Assembly: GCF_009834545.1 (NCBI RefSeq)
Contig: NZ_CP019427.1
Location: forward strand, 4,904,001 to 4,968,000
Direction of reading: 5' to 3'
Length of the DNA stretch: 64,000 nucleotides
Source of the DNA: Pseudomonas sp. S04
GTDB lineage: Bacteria; Pseudomonadota; Gammaproteobacteria; Pseudomonadales; Pseudomonadaceae
Below the pieces are notes generated by a model. The model had not been told where the DNA came from. It did not search any database and saw only the letters and a program-made list of their open reading frames with translations. The position numbers and the translations under genes were made by a program. Position 1 is the first letter of the stretch. Every line of letters begins with the position of its first letter. Shown piece by piece: positions 45,524-55,288 of this stretch.

Positions 45524-48500
45524 ATGGATCAGTCGACTATGGGCGCTTTGTGGCAAACCGATTCGAGTAAACCTGTGGTGCCAACTGACAGCGTGGAAGA
45601 AGCGCCTTTACCGAAAAAAAGCCGTCGCCGCTATGCTTGGCGCTCGTTCTGGCTATTGCTGGTGATCATCCTGATCGTGCTTGGCTTTGCCATTGAAAAA
45701 GAGGTCCGGACCTCACGTTTCCAGGCACGGGAGTTCAGCCGGTTCGCGGCGTCCTTGAGCTACTCGATGCACCCAGGGCCCAGCGATTCGATTTTCTACC
45801 CGGGCGCCGGGCCTTTCGATAAACGCCTGGGCTATAGCGCGCTGGGGGACTTTTTGCCACGCCTGCTCAAGCGCGATTATGTGATCGCCGCGCAAACCCG
45901 CTTTTCACCCAAGCTGCTCGAGTACAGCAAGAACGGCTTTTTTGTGCCCTACGCCGAGAAAATCCAGGCCGGCCTGTCGATCACCGATTGCACCACCGCC
46001 GCGCTCTATCAATTCAAATACCCACAGCAGCTGTATTCGAGCTTCGCCTCGATTCCGCCACTGGTCACCCATAGCCTGCTGTTCATCGAAAACCGTGACC
46101 TGCTGGACCCCAAGCAACCCAAGGCCAACCCTGCCGTCGATTGGCCGCGTTTCGCCAAGGCCGCCTGGTCACAAGTGGCCAAGATGCTCCACCTGCCCGG
46201 CCAGACTGCCGGCGGCAGCACCCTCGCCACCCAACTGGAGAAGTACCGCCACTCGCCGGACGGCCTGACCGTTTCAGGTGGCGAGAAGATTCGCCAGATG
46301 ATTTCCGCCAGCGTGCGTGCCTATCAGGACGGCCCGCAGACCCTCGAGGCCCGGCAGAATATCGTGCGTGACTACCTCAACAGCGTGCCGCTGTCGGCAG
46401 TCCCCGGCCATGGCGAAGTGCATGGCATGGCCGAGGGGTTGCGCGTGTGGTACGGCGCCGACTTCAACCAGGTCAACCAGGCCCTGGCCAGCGAGGCCAG
46501 CGATCCGCAAAGCCTGGCGCAACGCGGCCTGGCCTTGCGCCAGGTGCTCTCGTTGATGATTGCCCAGCGCCGGCCCTCGTATTACCTGACCAAGGGCCAG
46601 GCAGACCTGGCGAACCTCACCGACAGCCATATCCGCCTGCTGGCGCAGAACGCCGTGCTCGACCCGGCATTGACCAGCGCGGCACTCGCCAGCAAGGTCA
46701 CCTACCGTGACTGGGTGCAACAACCGACCATCCAGCCGATTGAAACCAACAAAGGCATCAGCGTCGCGCGCAGTCGCCTGGCCTCCATGCTCAACCGCCC
46801 GCTGTATGACCTGGACCGTCTTGACCTGTCCGCCACCAGCACCTTGCAGGGCGACCTGCAGACCCAAGCCAGCGACTACCTCAAGCGCCTCGCCGACCCG
46901 GTGTTTGCCGCCGAAATCGGCCTGCTTGGCGAGCGCCTGCTGACAGCCACCAGCACCGCGCAAGTGCGCTACAGCTTCACCTTGCTCGAGCTGACCCCCG
47001 ACGGCTCGCGCGTGCGGGTGCAAACCGACAGCACCGACCAACCGTTCGACATCAACGAAGGCAGCAAACTGGAGCTGGGCTCCACCGCCAAGTTGCGGGT
47101 GCTGACCACCTACCTGCAAATCATCGCGCAGCTGCACGACCGTTACGTCGCCCAGACCCCGGCCGAACTGAAAAAAGTCGAAGTCGCCGACCAGGACCGA
47201 CTGACCCGCTGGGCCGTCGACTACCTGATCCAGAACAGCGACCGCAGCCTGGCGAAAATGCTCGGCGCCGCCCTGGACCGCAAATACTCGGCGAGCCCCG
47301 GCGAAGCCTTTTTCACCGGCGGCGGCCTGCACACCTTCCACAACTTTCGCAAAGAGGACAACGGCCGCCTGCCGACCTTGCGCGATTCCCTGCGCGAGTC
47401 GATCAACCTGCCGTTCATTCGCCTGATGCGCGACCTCGTGCGCTACACCACCTATTCCGGGCCGGACAACAGTGGCCAGTTGCTCAAGGATGACGTCAAC
47501 CCGCGACGCCAGGAATACCTGGCCCAGTTCGCCGACCGCGAAGGCACTTCGTTCCTGCTGAAGTTCTGGAAGAAGTACCAGAAAAAGGACACCCAGGCGC
47601 GTCTCGACACCTTCCTTGACAGCATGCACCCCACGGCGATTCGCCTGGCCGCGGTGCACCGCTATCTGCTGCCCGAAGCTTCCCAGGAGAGCTTCAACAG
47701 CTTTGTGCGCTCGCACCTGAAAACCCTCAAGACCAAGGAAAAACTCACCGACGAGCGCCTGGAGCGCCTCTACGCCAGCTACGGCCCCGGTGCCTATGAC
47801 CTTCCCGACCAGGGCTTCATTGCCAAGGTCCACCCGCTGGACCTGTGGCTGATCGGCTACCTGCTCAATAACCCGGACGCCAAGTTCAGCCAGATCGTCA
47901 AGGCCAGCCAGTTCGAGCGTCAGGAGGTCTACAGCTGGCTGTTCAAGAGCAAGCACAAGAGCGCCCGCGACAGCCGCATCCGCACCATGCTGGAGATCGA
48001 AGCCTTCCTCGACATTCACCAGCGCTGGCAAAAAGTCGGTTACCCCTTCGACCACCTGGTGCCGTCGCTGGCCACCGCCATCGGCAGTTCCGGCGACCGC
48101 CCTGCCGCCCTGGCGGAGCTGGTCGGCACCATCCTCAACGACGGTGTGCGCATGCCGACCCTGCGCATCGACAGCCTGCATTTCGCCGCCGACACTCCCT
48201 ACGAGACTCGCCTGACCAACGACCCCGACGCCGGCAAGCGGGTCATGCCGGTGGAAGTGGCCACGGCCCTGCGTGAAGCACTGTCACAGGTGGTCGACGC
48301 CGGTACCGCAAAACGTGTGGCTGGCAGCTTCAAACTGGCCGATGGCACGCCACTGGCGATGGGCGGCAAGACCGGCACCGGCGACAACCGCATCGAAGCC
48401 GTCGGTTCGGGCGGGCGCATTCTCAGCTCCAAGGCGATCAACCGCACCGCGACTTTCGTGTTCTACATTGGCGATCATCACTTCGGCACCCTGACTGCCT

Positions 48501-48649
48501 TCGTGCCGGGAGCCTCCGCCCAAGGCTTCAAGTTCACCTCGGCCTTGCCGGTGCAAGTGCTCAAGGGCATGGCGCCGATCCTCACGCCTTACCTGCAACC
48601 GGGCACCCATACGATGTGCCAGCCAACTGTGGCAACGGCCAAACGTTAA
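45524..48649 (+). CDS. Non-canonical class A penicillin-binding protein / transglycosylase
   Basis: 1041 aa. A basic cytoplasmic start (KKSRRR), one membrane helix (about 41-58), then a GT51 glycosyltransferase domain with Glu189 in FIENRD (usual EDxxF, here EN) and GGSTLATQLEK. The transpeptidase domain has Ser520 in GSTAK, Ser626-x-Asn628 and KTGTG at Lys949. The spacing between SxN and KTG is about 320 residues against about 120 in E. coli PBP1b, so about 200 residues are inserted. It probably polymerises and cross-links peptidoglycan, but in a specialised setting. Divergent from the permease; ends 28 bp from the fimbrial locus. Confidence 0.88.
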   Translation: MDQSTMGALWQTDSSKPVVPTDSVEEAPLPKKSRRRYAWRSFWLLLVIILIVLGFAIEKEVRTSRFQAREFSRFAASLSYSMHPGPSDSIFYPGAGPFDKRLGYSALGDFLPRLLKRDYVIAAQTRFSPKLLEYSKNGFFVPYAEKIQAGLSITDCTTAALYQFKYPQQLYSSFASIPPLVTHSLLFIENRDLLDPKQPKANPAVDWPRFAKAAWSQVAKMLHLPGQTAGGSTLATQLEKYRHSPDGLTVSGGEKIRQMISASVRAYQDGPQTLEARQNIVRDYLNSVPLSAVPGHGEVHGMAEGLRVWYGADFNQVNQALASEASDPQSLAQRGLALRQVLSLMIAQRRPSYYLTKGQADLANLTDSHIRLLAQNAVLDPALTSAALASKVTYRDWVQQPTIQPIETNKGISVARSRLASMLNRPLYDLDRLDLSATSTLQGDLQTQASDYLKRLADPVFAAEIGLLGERLLTATSTAQVRYSFTLLELTPDGSRVRVQTDSTDQPFDINEGSKLELGSTAKLRVLTTYLQIIAQLHDRYVAQTPAELKKVEVADQDRLTRWAVDYLIQNSDRSLAKMLGAALDRKYSASPGEAFFTGGGLHTFHNFRKEDNGRLPTLRDSLRESINLPFIRLMRDLVRYTTYSGPDNSGQLLKDDVNPRRQEYLAQFADREGTSFLLKFWKKYQKKDTQARLDTFLDSMHPTAIRLAAVHRYLLPEASQESFNSFVRSHLKTLKTKEKLTDERLERLYASYGPGAYDLPDQGFIAKVHPLDLWLIGYLLNNPDAKFSQIVKASQFERQEVYSWLFKSKHKSARDSRIRTMLEIEAFLDIHQRWQKVGYPFDHLVPSLATAIGSSGDRPAALAELVGTILNDGVRMPTLRIDSLHFAADTPYETRLTNDPDAGKRVMPVEVATALREALSQVVDAGTAKRVAGSFKLADGTPLAMGGKTGTGDNRIEAVGSGGRILSSKAINRTATFVFYIGDHHFGTLTAFVPGASAQGFKFTSALPVQVLKGMAPILTPYLQPGTHTMCQPTVATAKR

Positions 48650-48677
48650 GCGTGGGGGCGCTTTGAAGGGGCGGTCG

Positions 48678-49937
48678 TTACCCTATTTCCGAATCCCAGA
48701 TCACGGTGACATCCCCTCTATAGGTTTTGCCAACACCCAACTCCAACATCTGTTCGACGTATTCCCTGGTGATTTCAAAGTGCAGGGTTCCAGGCTTGCG
48801 TTCGACATAAAAGCCCGGCTGAAACAACTCGGTGCCACTGCCGTCGAGTCGCAGGGGCCGATGCTGCACCGGCAGTCCCGAGGCATCTGTCAGGCCGCTG
48901 GGCAAGGTCACGCTCGTGTTCAGGGGCACAAGATCGGCCGATGCCGTATCACGTAGTGCGCAGGTATTGCCAATGGCGTACTGGCACTCCAGCTGCATCT
49001 TGAAACGCGACGAGGCCGAGACGTTGAAGGTCTGATCGCGAAACAAGCGTGTTGGCTTGCGCCCTTGATTCAACCAGGCTTGCCAACCGCCCTGGGGCAT
49101 CAGCTCGATCCGGTTGCCGCCCGGCGGGATGTCTACCTTCAGCGAATGCATGACATCCAGGGTGAAATCGAGGGTGATTGCCGTGTCGTTTGGCAGCATG
49201 ACATCACCCATGTCGAAGTCACCACCAGGACCTGTAGTGTAGGTCAATGAACCTCGATACTGCCCCGACGACATACTCAGAGGGTTGGGGGTCTTGAGTT
49301 CATAGACGTATTCGACTGAGCTGTGCTGGAACCAGGGAATATCGATATAGGGCAATATGCTGCAGGCCCCCGCTCCCTCGGGAAAGAGCCAAAAGAAAAA
49401 AGCAAAATTGACGCCGGCGAGGTTTATGTCGAGACCGGTACAGGGGGCGGCTGGGCGTGTCCATGGCGCGCGCCAACGGCCTCCCGGCGTCGTCGCCCAG
49501 GCACTAACTCCCGGTGGCCTCGCGATATTCCAGGTTCCACCAATTCCGGCGACACGCATCTCAACAGTTTCTCGCTCACCTGTGCGACTGTGCACGACCT
49601 CTAGTGGGCGCCAGCTCGACGGCACACTGAAGGTCGCCCCCTGCCGAGGGTCGGTATGCCCGGCAGGAATGGGCTGTGTAGAGCGAAAATTCAAGCCAGG
49701 CACCCGCAGACTGAAAATACCTAATCGCGCGCAAGTGCCAGCAACATAGTTTGGGCAAACACCACTTTGCGGCGTAGTGTTTACAAATTTGTTGACCAAG
49801 GGATTTGCCGGATCAGGCACAAACTTCGCGGTTATTTCCTGTACCACTGCGCCGACAGATGGGACATGCGACCCCGCCAGCAAGCCTACCGCAAGCGGGA
49901 TCGCAGCTATTGTTCTTGACGAAAAAAACAATCTCAT
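48678..49937 (-). CDS. CS1-type (alternate chaperone-usher) fimbrial tip protein, copy 2
   Basis: 419 aa from the ATG at 49937 (MRLFFSSRTIAAIPLAVG signal peptide); an upstream start would overlap the pilin gene. Paralogue of the gene at 51357-52625, sharing the N-terminal pattern NPL.NKF.NTTP..G.C and a strongly conserved C-terminal half (IELMPQGGWQAWLNQGRKPT, FKMQLECQYAIGNTCALR, FQPGFYVERKPGTLHFEI, GDVTVIWDSE). The first half is variable and would hold the adhesive domain. It is the last gene of the fimbrial cluster. Confidence 0.87.
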   Translation of the reverse strand: MRLFFSSRTIAAIPLAVGLLAGSHVPSVGAVVQEITAKFVPDPANPLVNKFVNTTPQSGVCPNYVAGTCARLGIFSLRVPGLNFRSTQPIPAGHTDPRQGATFSVPSSWRPLEVVHSRTGERETVEMRVAGIGGTWNIARPPGVSAWATTPGGRWRAPWTRPAAPCTGLDINLAGVNFAFFFWLFPEGAGACSILPYIDIPWFQHSSVEYVYELKTPNPLSMSSGQYRGSLTYTTGPGGDFDMGDVMLPNDTAITLDFTLDVMHSLKVDIPPGGNRIELMPQGGWQAWLNQGRKPTRLFRDQTFNVSASSRFKMQLECQYAIGNTCALRDTASADLVPLNTSVTLPSGLTDASGLPVQHRPLRLDGSGTELFQPGFYVERKPGTLHFEITREYVEQMLELGVGKTYRGDVTVIWDSEIG

Positions 49938-49998
49938 TATGAATTGACCTGAAACTCCAACGTAATGGAACCACCCGCCACTTATTGCCCCTAACAAA

Positions 49999-50487
49999 TC
50001 AAGGAGCAAGGGCCTCGAAAATCATGTGCACACTGCCGTAGTACTCACCGGGCTTGTAACCGTCATCCGGTTTGATTGCTGCGATCAGTAACTCCACACG
50101 CTTGCCGGTTTTGCCATCCATCTCCGAAATCACGGGCGCATCCTCTACCGTGAGTTTTACTCGGTTGAACTGAACGTCCAGAGCGATGTTGTCGACCTCT
50201 CGGCCATTGCTCAAATAAGGTACTTCACTTAATCGTGCGGTGATCTGACCATTGCTGTTTTTTACATCGAATTGTTTGCGCAGCGGGCTTAGTTCCTGCG
50301 CAGTCAAATTCCAAGCCAGTTTCTGCTCCCGTCCAATCCAGTTCGGATCAGCCGGCAACACATAAAAATCCGCCGTCGGAATGGTCACCGAAACTTCAAA
50401 AGTTTCTCGCTCCATCACGGCATACGCACAAACGCTGCCCAGCGTCAGCGCCACCATCGAAATGAGGGTCATTAATTTTTTAAACAT
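49999..50487 (-). CDS. CS1-type fimbrial pilin, copy 2
   Basis: 162 aa. Signal peptide KKLMTLISMVALTLGSVCAYA, then a CS1-family pilin body: FEVSVTIPTADFYVLPADPN near the N-terminus (donor strand) and ELLIAAIKPDDGYKPGEYYG near the end. AGGTGATG precedes the ATG. Paralogue of the pilin at 55289-55780. Its neighbours suggest a minor or alternative subunit paired with tip copy 2. Confidence 0.87.
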   Translation of the reverse strand: MFKKLMTLISMVALTLGSVCAYAVMERETFEVSVTIPTADFYVLPADPNWIGREQKLAWNLTAQELSPLRKQFDVKNSNGQITARLSEVPYLSNGREVDNIALDVQFNRVKLTVEDAPVISEMDGKTGKRVELLIAAIKPDDGYKPGEYYGSVHMIFEALAP

Positions 50488-50563
50488 GTGTCATCACCTG
50501 TTTGCACTGCACGCAATTAAAAAGGCTGAAAGCCGTAACACAACTTCCGCCCAATGCTCAGCG

Positions 50564-51304
50564 TTATCCCTTTACGTCCAGCTTCGTGGCTTTGGATCCT
50601 TCAACCATGGTGAAACGGTATTCACGGCCTGCCTGCTTATCGAACTTGAATGTTCGACCGGCCAGAATGTGGTGCTTGGTAGCGGGCTGGCATTCCTGTT
50701 CGTTCTTGACTGAACAGTCCTTGAACTCATCGATCACCACCACGGTGTTGCCGTTATTACGGATTCGGTACTGGCTGACGTCGTTCTCGATCACACTGTC
50801 GTAACGAGTATCTTTTGGACGTACGAAAAATACAGTGCCGTACCCGGCCAGTACGTTGACCCCTGCCGACAGGCTCTTTTTGTAGTCTTCACGCTCTTCG
50901 ACGGACACAGCAAACTCATCTTCCTTCTCCGGCACCACAGGCACGTAGCGCACGCGGAAGTAACGTTCTTTTTCACGCTCCCCCATGTACAACAACCGCG
51001 AACCCTGCATGCCGTTGGCCGGCACGATCAAGCGCGCGGGGCTGGCCATCAAGCCATTGCGGGAAGTGCCATCTGCCTGGTTCTCCAGTGGAATTTCCCG
51101 GGCCTTGCCATCGACGTCATAGATAATCTCGAGGATGTTGATCTTGACGAAAGCGGTGCTGTCACCACCGTTGAAAACACGTTTCAAGTAAGTACTTTTA
51201 TCGCCATCCAGATAGTCGTAAACAACTCCGACATTGATTTGCGGCCCAGCCAGGGCTGCATGGGAAAACACAGAAAAACCAAAGAGTACCAACAGACGTT
51301 TCAT
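50564..51304 (-). CDS. Periplasmic fimbrial chaperone, CS1/CooB type
   Basis: 246 aa from the ATG at 51304 (KRLLVLFGFSVFSHAALA signal; GAGGT upstream). It is divergent from classical PapD chaperones but has the fold order expected: NVGVVYDYLDGDKSTYLKRV, then LMASPARLIVPANGMQGSRL with the donor/anchor Arg-type region, then YFRVRYVPV. Holds pilins before assembly. Only chaperone in the cluster, so it must serve both pilins and both tip proteins. Confidence 0.85.
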   Translation of the reverse strand: MKRLLVLFGFSVFSHAALAGPQINVGVVYDYLDGDKSTYLKRVFNGGDSTAFVKINILEIIYDVDGKAREIPLENQADGTSRNGLMASPARLIVPANGMQGSRLLYMGEREKERYFRVRYVPVVPEKEDEFAVSVEEREDYKKSLSAGVNVLAGYGTVFFVRPKDTRYDSVIENDVSQYRIRNNGNTVVVIDEFKDCSVKNEQECQPATKHHILAGRTFKFDKQAGREYRFTMVEGSKATKLDVKG

Positions 51305-51356
51305 GACATACCACCTCAATAAATTAACCCCCCGAATCGGATCCACCGACATGGGT

Positions 51357-52625
51357 TTAAACTTCCGAATCCCAGATCACCGTGACATCACCCGAGTATG
51401 TTTTTCTAACGCCCTCACTCAGCATCGACTCGACGTGTTCACGGGCAATTTCAAAGTGCAGGGTTCCCGGCTTACGATCGAGATAAAAACCGGGTTGAAA
51501 AAGCTCCGAGCCACTGCCATCGAGTCGAAGGGGAAGACGATTGACTGATTGCCCTGAGGCATCTGTCAGGCCGTTGGGCAGGCTTACGCCCATTTGCAAT
51601 GGCACAAGATCAGCAGATTTCGCCTCACGTAACGCGCAGGTGTTGCCGACGATGTATTGGCATTCAAGCCGCATCTTGAAGCGGCTGGATGTCGAGATAG
51701 TGAAGGTCTGATCACGGAACAAACGGACAGGTTTACGTCCCTGGTTCAACCAGCCTTGCCAACCTCCCTGGGGGACCAACTCGATTTGATTGCCTCCGGG
51801 TGGAACATCAACCTTCAGGGCGTGTTCCACGGTCAGGGTAAAATCGAGTTGGATAATTGAATCCGTGGGAGCGACTATGTCGCCAAGGTCAAAATCGCCC
51901 CCAGGCATGATCGTGTATACCTGCGTACCTTCATAGATCCCCGTCGACATTTTCAGCGGGTCCGGCGTACGCAGTTGATAGGTGAAGTCCAGGTAGCGGT
52001 GGCCAAAACCTGGAATGGGGAATTTGGCCTGTTTGCTACAAACCTGTTCTTCAGGCGTCAGCCAAAAAAAAGCGAAGCCGGTATAACCATAATAGGCATT
52101 GGGGCCGATACTTACACAGGGACTCGGTGCAGTTGCCCAATTGCTGCCCCATAACACCCTATGCGCTACCCTGTAATCAGTGGTACCTGTGAGTTCCAAC
52201 ACGCTATGGCTCAGGTCGTAAACACCGCCCATCCCGGCAATACGGACTTCTAACATGACCTCTTCGCCAGTTTCGCGGTGCCTCACTGACAAGTTGCGCC
52301 AGGCTGCAGGGGTCTTGATCATTGCCCCCGCGCGTATGTCAGCGTGATTGGCCTCGATAGGACCATTAAGTGGCACACCCCCCACGTGAGAGCGCAGGCT
52401 GAATATATTGTGAGCCCTGCAGATGTCCGGATAGTGCCTGCAGAACCCTTGATTGGGAGTTGTGTTCTTGAATTCGTTTTTCAGCGGGTTGCCCGGCTCA
52501 GGATTGAAGGTGGCCGTAATCGGCAGGACGATTGCTCCAGCCTTCATTGCCGAAACAGATAACCAGCAGCCGATCAAAATCGTCCTTGTCCTGAGCAATT
52601 GAAAGGCTGTCCAAAGATTTATCAT
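51357..52625 (-). CDS. CS1-type fimbrial tip protein, copy 1
   Basis: 422 aa with N-terminal signal (LRTRTILIGCWLSVSAMKAGA). Paralogue of 48678-49937. The N-terminal half (about 30-220) carries several cysteines and aromatic residues and would form the adhesin. The C-terminal half, conserved between the copies, is the pilin-like domain that caps the fibre (IELVPQGGWQGWLNQGRKPV, GDVTVIWDSEV). It follows the usher directly (30 bp), as expected for the tip gene of CS1-type operons. Confidence 0.87.
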   Translation of the reverse strand: MINLWTAFQLLRTRTILIGCWLSVSAMKAGAIVLPITATFNPEPGNPLKNEFKNTTPNQGFCRHYPDICRAHNIFSLRSHVGGVPLNGPIEANHADIRAGAMIKTPAAWRNLSVRHRETGEEVMLEVRIAGMGGVYDLSHSVLELTGTTDYRVAHRVLWGSNWATAPSPCVSIGPNAYYGYTGFAFFWLTPEEQVCSKQAKFPIPGFGHRYLDFTYQLRTPDPLKMSTGIYEGTQVYTIMPGGDFDLGDIVAPTDSIIQLDFTLTVEHALKVDVPPGGNQIELVPQGGWQGWLNQGRKPVRLFRDQTFTISTSSRFKMRLECQYIVGNTCALREAKSADLVPLQMGVSLPNGLTDASGQSVNRLPLRLDGSGSELFQPGFYLDRKPGTLHFEIAREHVESMLSEGVRKTYSGDVTVIWDSEV

Positions 52626-52655
52626 TTTGCGATTCCAGATAGTCAGCAGTGTTTA

Positions 52656-55178
52656 TTAACCGGCGTTTTGCACGGCTTCGGTGATATCCGCCAAGGTATC
52701 CGGCGTACAGTGCAAATCACCGATCATCAGCACATCGTTTTCACGTCGGGCGTTGTTCGGGTCGAGACGGAATTGGCAAAGCAACTGATTACCGGAACGC
52801 ACTTCCAGCGTGGGTGAACCTGCATTCATTTCCATGGAGAAAAAGCCATCGACTTCGCTGACGCCACGACTGGCGTGGTTGATGATGTGATGGCCCTTGA
52901 GCGGCTTGCCCTGAGGGTCGACCAAGCGGCCGAGCACGGTGACGGTTTTGCTGACAGTGATCTTGCGGTACTCCACGCCGCCCTTGTTCAGGTGATAGCT
53001 GGAACGGGCCGGCTGGATACTCGCCGCGGGCACATGATTGCCCTCGAAATCGAAGCTCACGGAACTGCTTTTGTAGGCGGTGATCGGCACAAAGTTGCGC
53101 CCCGGCTTGAGTAACGCACTGCCGCCGCTCAAATCATCGGCGCGTAGCGCGATATCTTCGATGTCCGACTCCACATCGATGATCATGCCAGCACCGTCGC
53201 GGTGATACTGGCTGGTAATGACCATCTTGCTCGCGCCGACGGCCACGGTGCTGTCCAGGTTCAAGCCACCGGTGAGGTCGTTGTTGAAAGAGGAGCGCTG
53301 TATGAATCCGTCTCCATTGACCAGGTCCGATTGCATGTTCGCCATGGCATTCAAACCGACGCCGTAGGTATCGGTAATGGCCGTGGCCGAGACACTTTGC
53401 AACAGGTGATCCTGAAGGTCTTTGCGATAGGTAATCGACGCGTTGTTATCCCGGCCACCTTCGCGGGCAGTGCGGGTACCGATACTGCCGGAGATCTGCT
53501 CACCCGGGCCGCCAAGGGCGATGTTGACGCTCAGGTCGATGCCGCGATTCCTGTCATCACCCGAACTGAAACTTCCCGGCCTGTCGAACAACGACAACCG
53601 CCAGTTGGCATCGCTGCCAAACAGACGGGTACGCTGGGTCCATCCGAGATCCACCCCTGTGCCTTCGGTGTTGCCTTCACTGTGGGAGACTCGGGCATTG
53701 ATCGAGCTTTTGCTGGTCAGACGATGATTCACCGACAGCGATGAGTTACTTGTCTGACCAACAAAGACATTGCGCTGCCGCACTCGCGTACCGTCCGGTA
53801 ACGTGTCGTAGAGCCGGGTCGTGTCGAGCCAACTGCGGTTGTGGCTGGCGACGATGCTGCCGCTGCCATAGGAATAGAGCCCCTGAACATCAAGTCCGGT
53901 GCCGTAATCCTCGGTTTGGTAGACGCTGGCATAAAGACTGGCACTGTTGACGATCGCCCAATCGAGCGAGGTTCCATACTGCAATGTGTCCCGCACTTGT
54001 CGCCCGCTCAAACCAAGAATGACTCGTGGATGCAGCAGAAAATTGAATGCAGCACCGGCAGTCATGTCGCCGTCGTCCTGCTCATCCCAGTTGCTCAGCA
54101 CTTTGGATTCACGGCCGGCGAACAGGTTGTAGCGCCAGCGCTCGTCGTGATTGCGCCAATTGCTGGGCTTGTAGACCAGTTCCTGGGTGCTGGAGGTAAT
54201 CTGACCGTCTTCGATCAGGCGTACTTCCACTTCATAGATCCCTCCCGGCAACGGCCGGGTATCGAGGGTCTGCAACCCGGCGGGCACTGCCTGGGTGTTG
54301 ATTAACAAACCATCACGGTAGATTTCCACCGAGCCTTGGCGATTGGCGGTGACGTAAATCGGATAGACCGCCGGTTTCAGATTATTGATGGCCAGACTGT
54401 CGGAGCTGCCGTACATGACGCCTAGCGCAGTGTCCGGACTGGTGCCAAAGGTACGCGGCTGTCGGGTCAACCCCTCGGACGAGGGTGTGAAAAGGCCAAG
54501 GCGCAGGAAGCTGCCCTCCAGTTCGCGCTGAGTGTAAAGCTCATTCACCGAGTGATAGAGCGTGTTGTCCATGCCGCCCAGTCGGGACAATTGCATATTG
54601 ATCGCCTGAGTCCAGTTGCCCAGGCTGCTACTGGCCTCAAGACCATAACGCCCACCCAGATCCTGATTCTGGCCACCGTTGAGGTTCAGTTGATTGCGCA
54701 CGATCAACCCGGTGCTGCCGCCTTCAGGCAGTGTGTAGTAACGCTGCGCCTGGTCGTCTCGCTCGGCATTTTCCGTGAGGATCGACACCAGCGAGTTTTC
54801 AAGGCTGTAGTGCACCGCCAACAGTTGCTCCGGGCACTTGGCCTGGCAGCCGCCCAGCGCTACCCCTTGTTTCAGATAGTTCGACCAGGTGTCGCGTTCA
54901 CTGGCCTTGATCGTGCTGTCGCCGACATCGGCGAAGTCAACGAGGGTGATACGATCGTCGCGGGTTAGCACCACCATCGCCTCACCGAGAAATTGCTGGT
55001 CAAGTTCCACGCGCACCGCCAACGGCACATCAAAGAAGTGCTCTTCGAACTCGGTCGGCAGCCCCTTGGCCTGTGCCAGCAAACTTCGAGGGGTATGGCG
55101 GTTTTCCGCTGGCGCGGCCAGTGCATTTGCGCAAAAAAGCAAGGCAAGCGCCGTCGCGATGGGAGTCATCGGGAACAT
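52656..55178 (-). CDS. Outer-membrane fimbrial usher, CS1/TcfC type
   Basis: 840 aa. Signal peptide PMTPIATALALLFCANALA. An N-terminal periplasmic domain holds a cysteine pair (GGCQAKCPEQ), then a large beta-barrel rich in alternating aromatic/hydrophobic strands, and a C-terminal carboxypeptidase-like region (VLGRLVDPQGKPLKGHHIIN). The PVYPIYV-like plug region reads LKPAVYPIYVTANRQGSVEIY. It exports and assembles pilins. Separated from pilin copy 1 by 110 bp with two hairpins. Confidence 0.9.
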   Translation of the reverse strand: MFPMTPIATALALLFCANALAAPAENRHTPRSLLAQAKGLPTEFEEHFFDVPLAVRVELDQQFLGEAMVVLTRDDRITLVDFADVGDSTIKASERDTWSNYLKQGVALGGCQAKCPEQLLAVHYSLENSLVSILTENAERDDQAQRYYTLPEGGSTGLIVRNQLNLNGGQNQDLGGRYGLEASSSLGNWTQAINMQLSRLGGMDNTLYHSVNELYTQRELEGSFLRLGLFTPSSEGLTRQPRTFGTSPDTALGVMYGSSDSLAINNLKPAVYPIYVTANRQGSVEIYRDGLLINTQAVPAGLQTLDTRPLPGGIYEVEVRLIEDGQITSSTQELVYKPSNWRNHDERWRYNLFAGRESKVLSNWDEQDDGDMTAGAAFNFLLHPRVILGLSGRQVRDTLQYGTSLDWAIVNSASLYASVYQTEDYGTGLDVQGLYSYGSGSIVASHNRSWLDTTRLYDTLPDGTRVRQRNVFVGQTSNSSLSVNHRLTSKSSINARVSHSEGNTEGTGVDLGWTQRTRLFGSDANWRLSLFDRPGSFSSGDDRNRGIDLSVNIALGGPGEQISGSIGTRTAREGGRDNNASITYRKDLQDHLLQSVSATAITDTYGVGLNAMANMQSDLVNGDGFIQRSSFNNDLTGGLNLDSTVAVGASKMVITSQYHRDGAGMIIDVESDIEDIALRADDLSGGSALLKPGRNFVPITAYKSSSVSFDFEGNHVPAASIQPARSSYHLNKGGVEYRKITVSKTVTVLGRLVDPQGKPLKGHHIINHASRGVSEVDGFFSMEMNAGSPTLEVRSGNQLLCQFRLDPNNARRENDVLMIGDLHCTPDTLADITEAVQNAG

Positions 55179-55211
55179 GAACGAAATACTCTGAAGATCA
55201 GTGCGTTAAAT

Positions 55212-55277
55212 CCCGATCGACAGGTAGTGATTACCCATCGACCGGGAAGAATTACCAAATAAGGAAAGACCTTATTT
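55212..55277 (-). terminator. Two stem-loops between pilin copy 1 and the usher
   Basis: AAATAAGG / CCTTATTT (55257-55264 with 55270-55277, 5-nt loop) and CCCGATCGA / TCGACCGGG (55212-55220 with 55238-55246, one mismatch). On the minus strand they follow the pilin stop. They could stop part of the transcription or protect the pilin mRNA, giving more pilin than usher. Confidence 0.55.
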
Positions 55278-55288
55278 CATAACCGTAC

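Noticed and set aside
46274..48181. 635-codon minus-strand frame inside the PBP gene
   Set aside because: No recognisable domains; the PBP has all catalytic motifs on the other strand.
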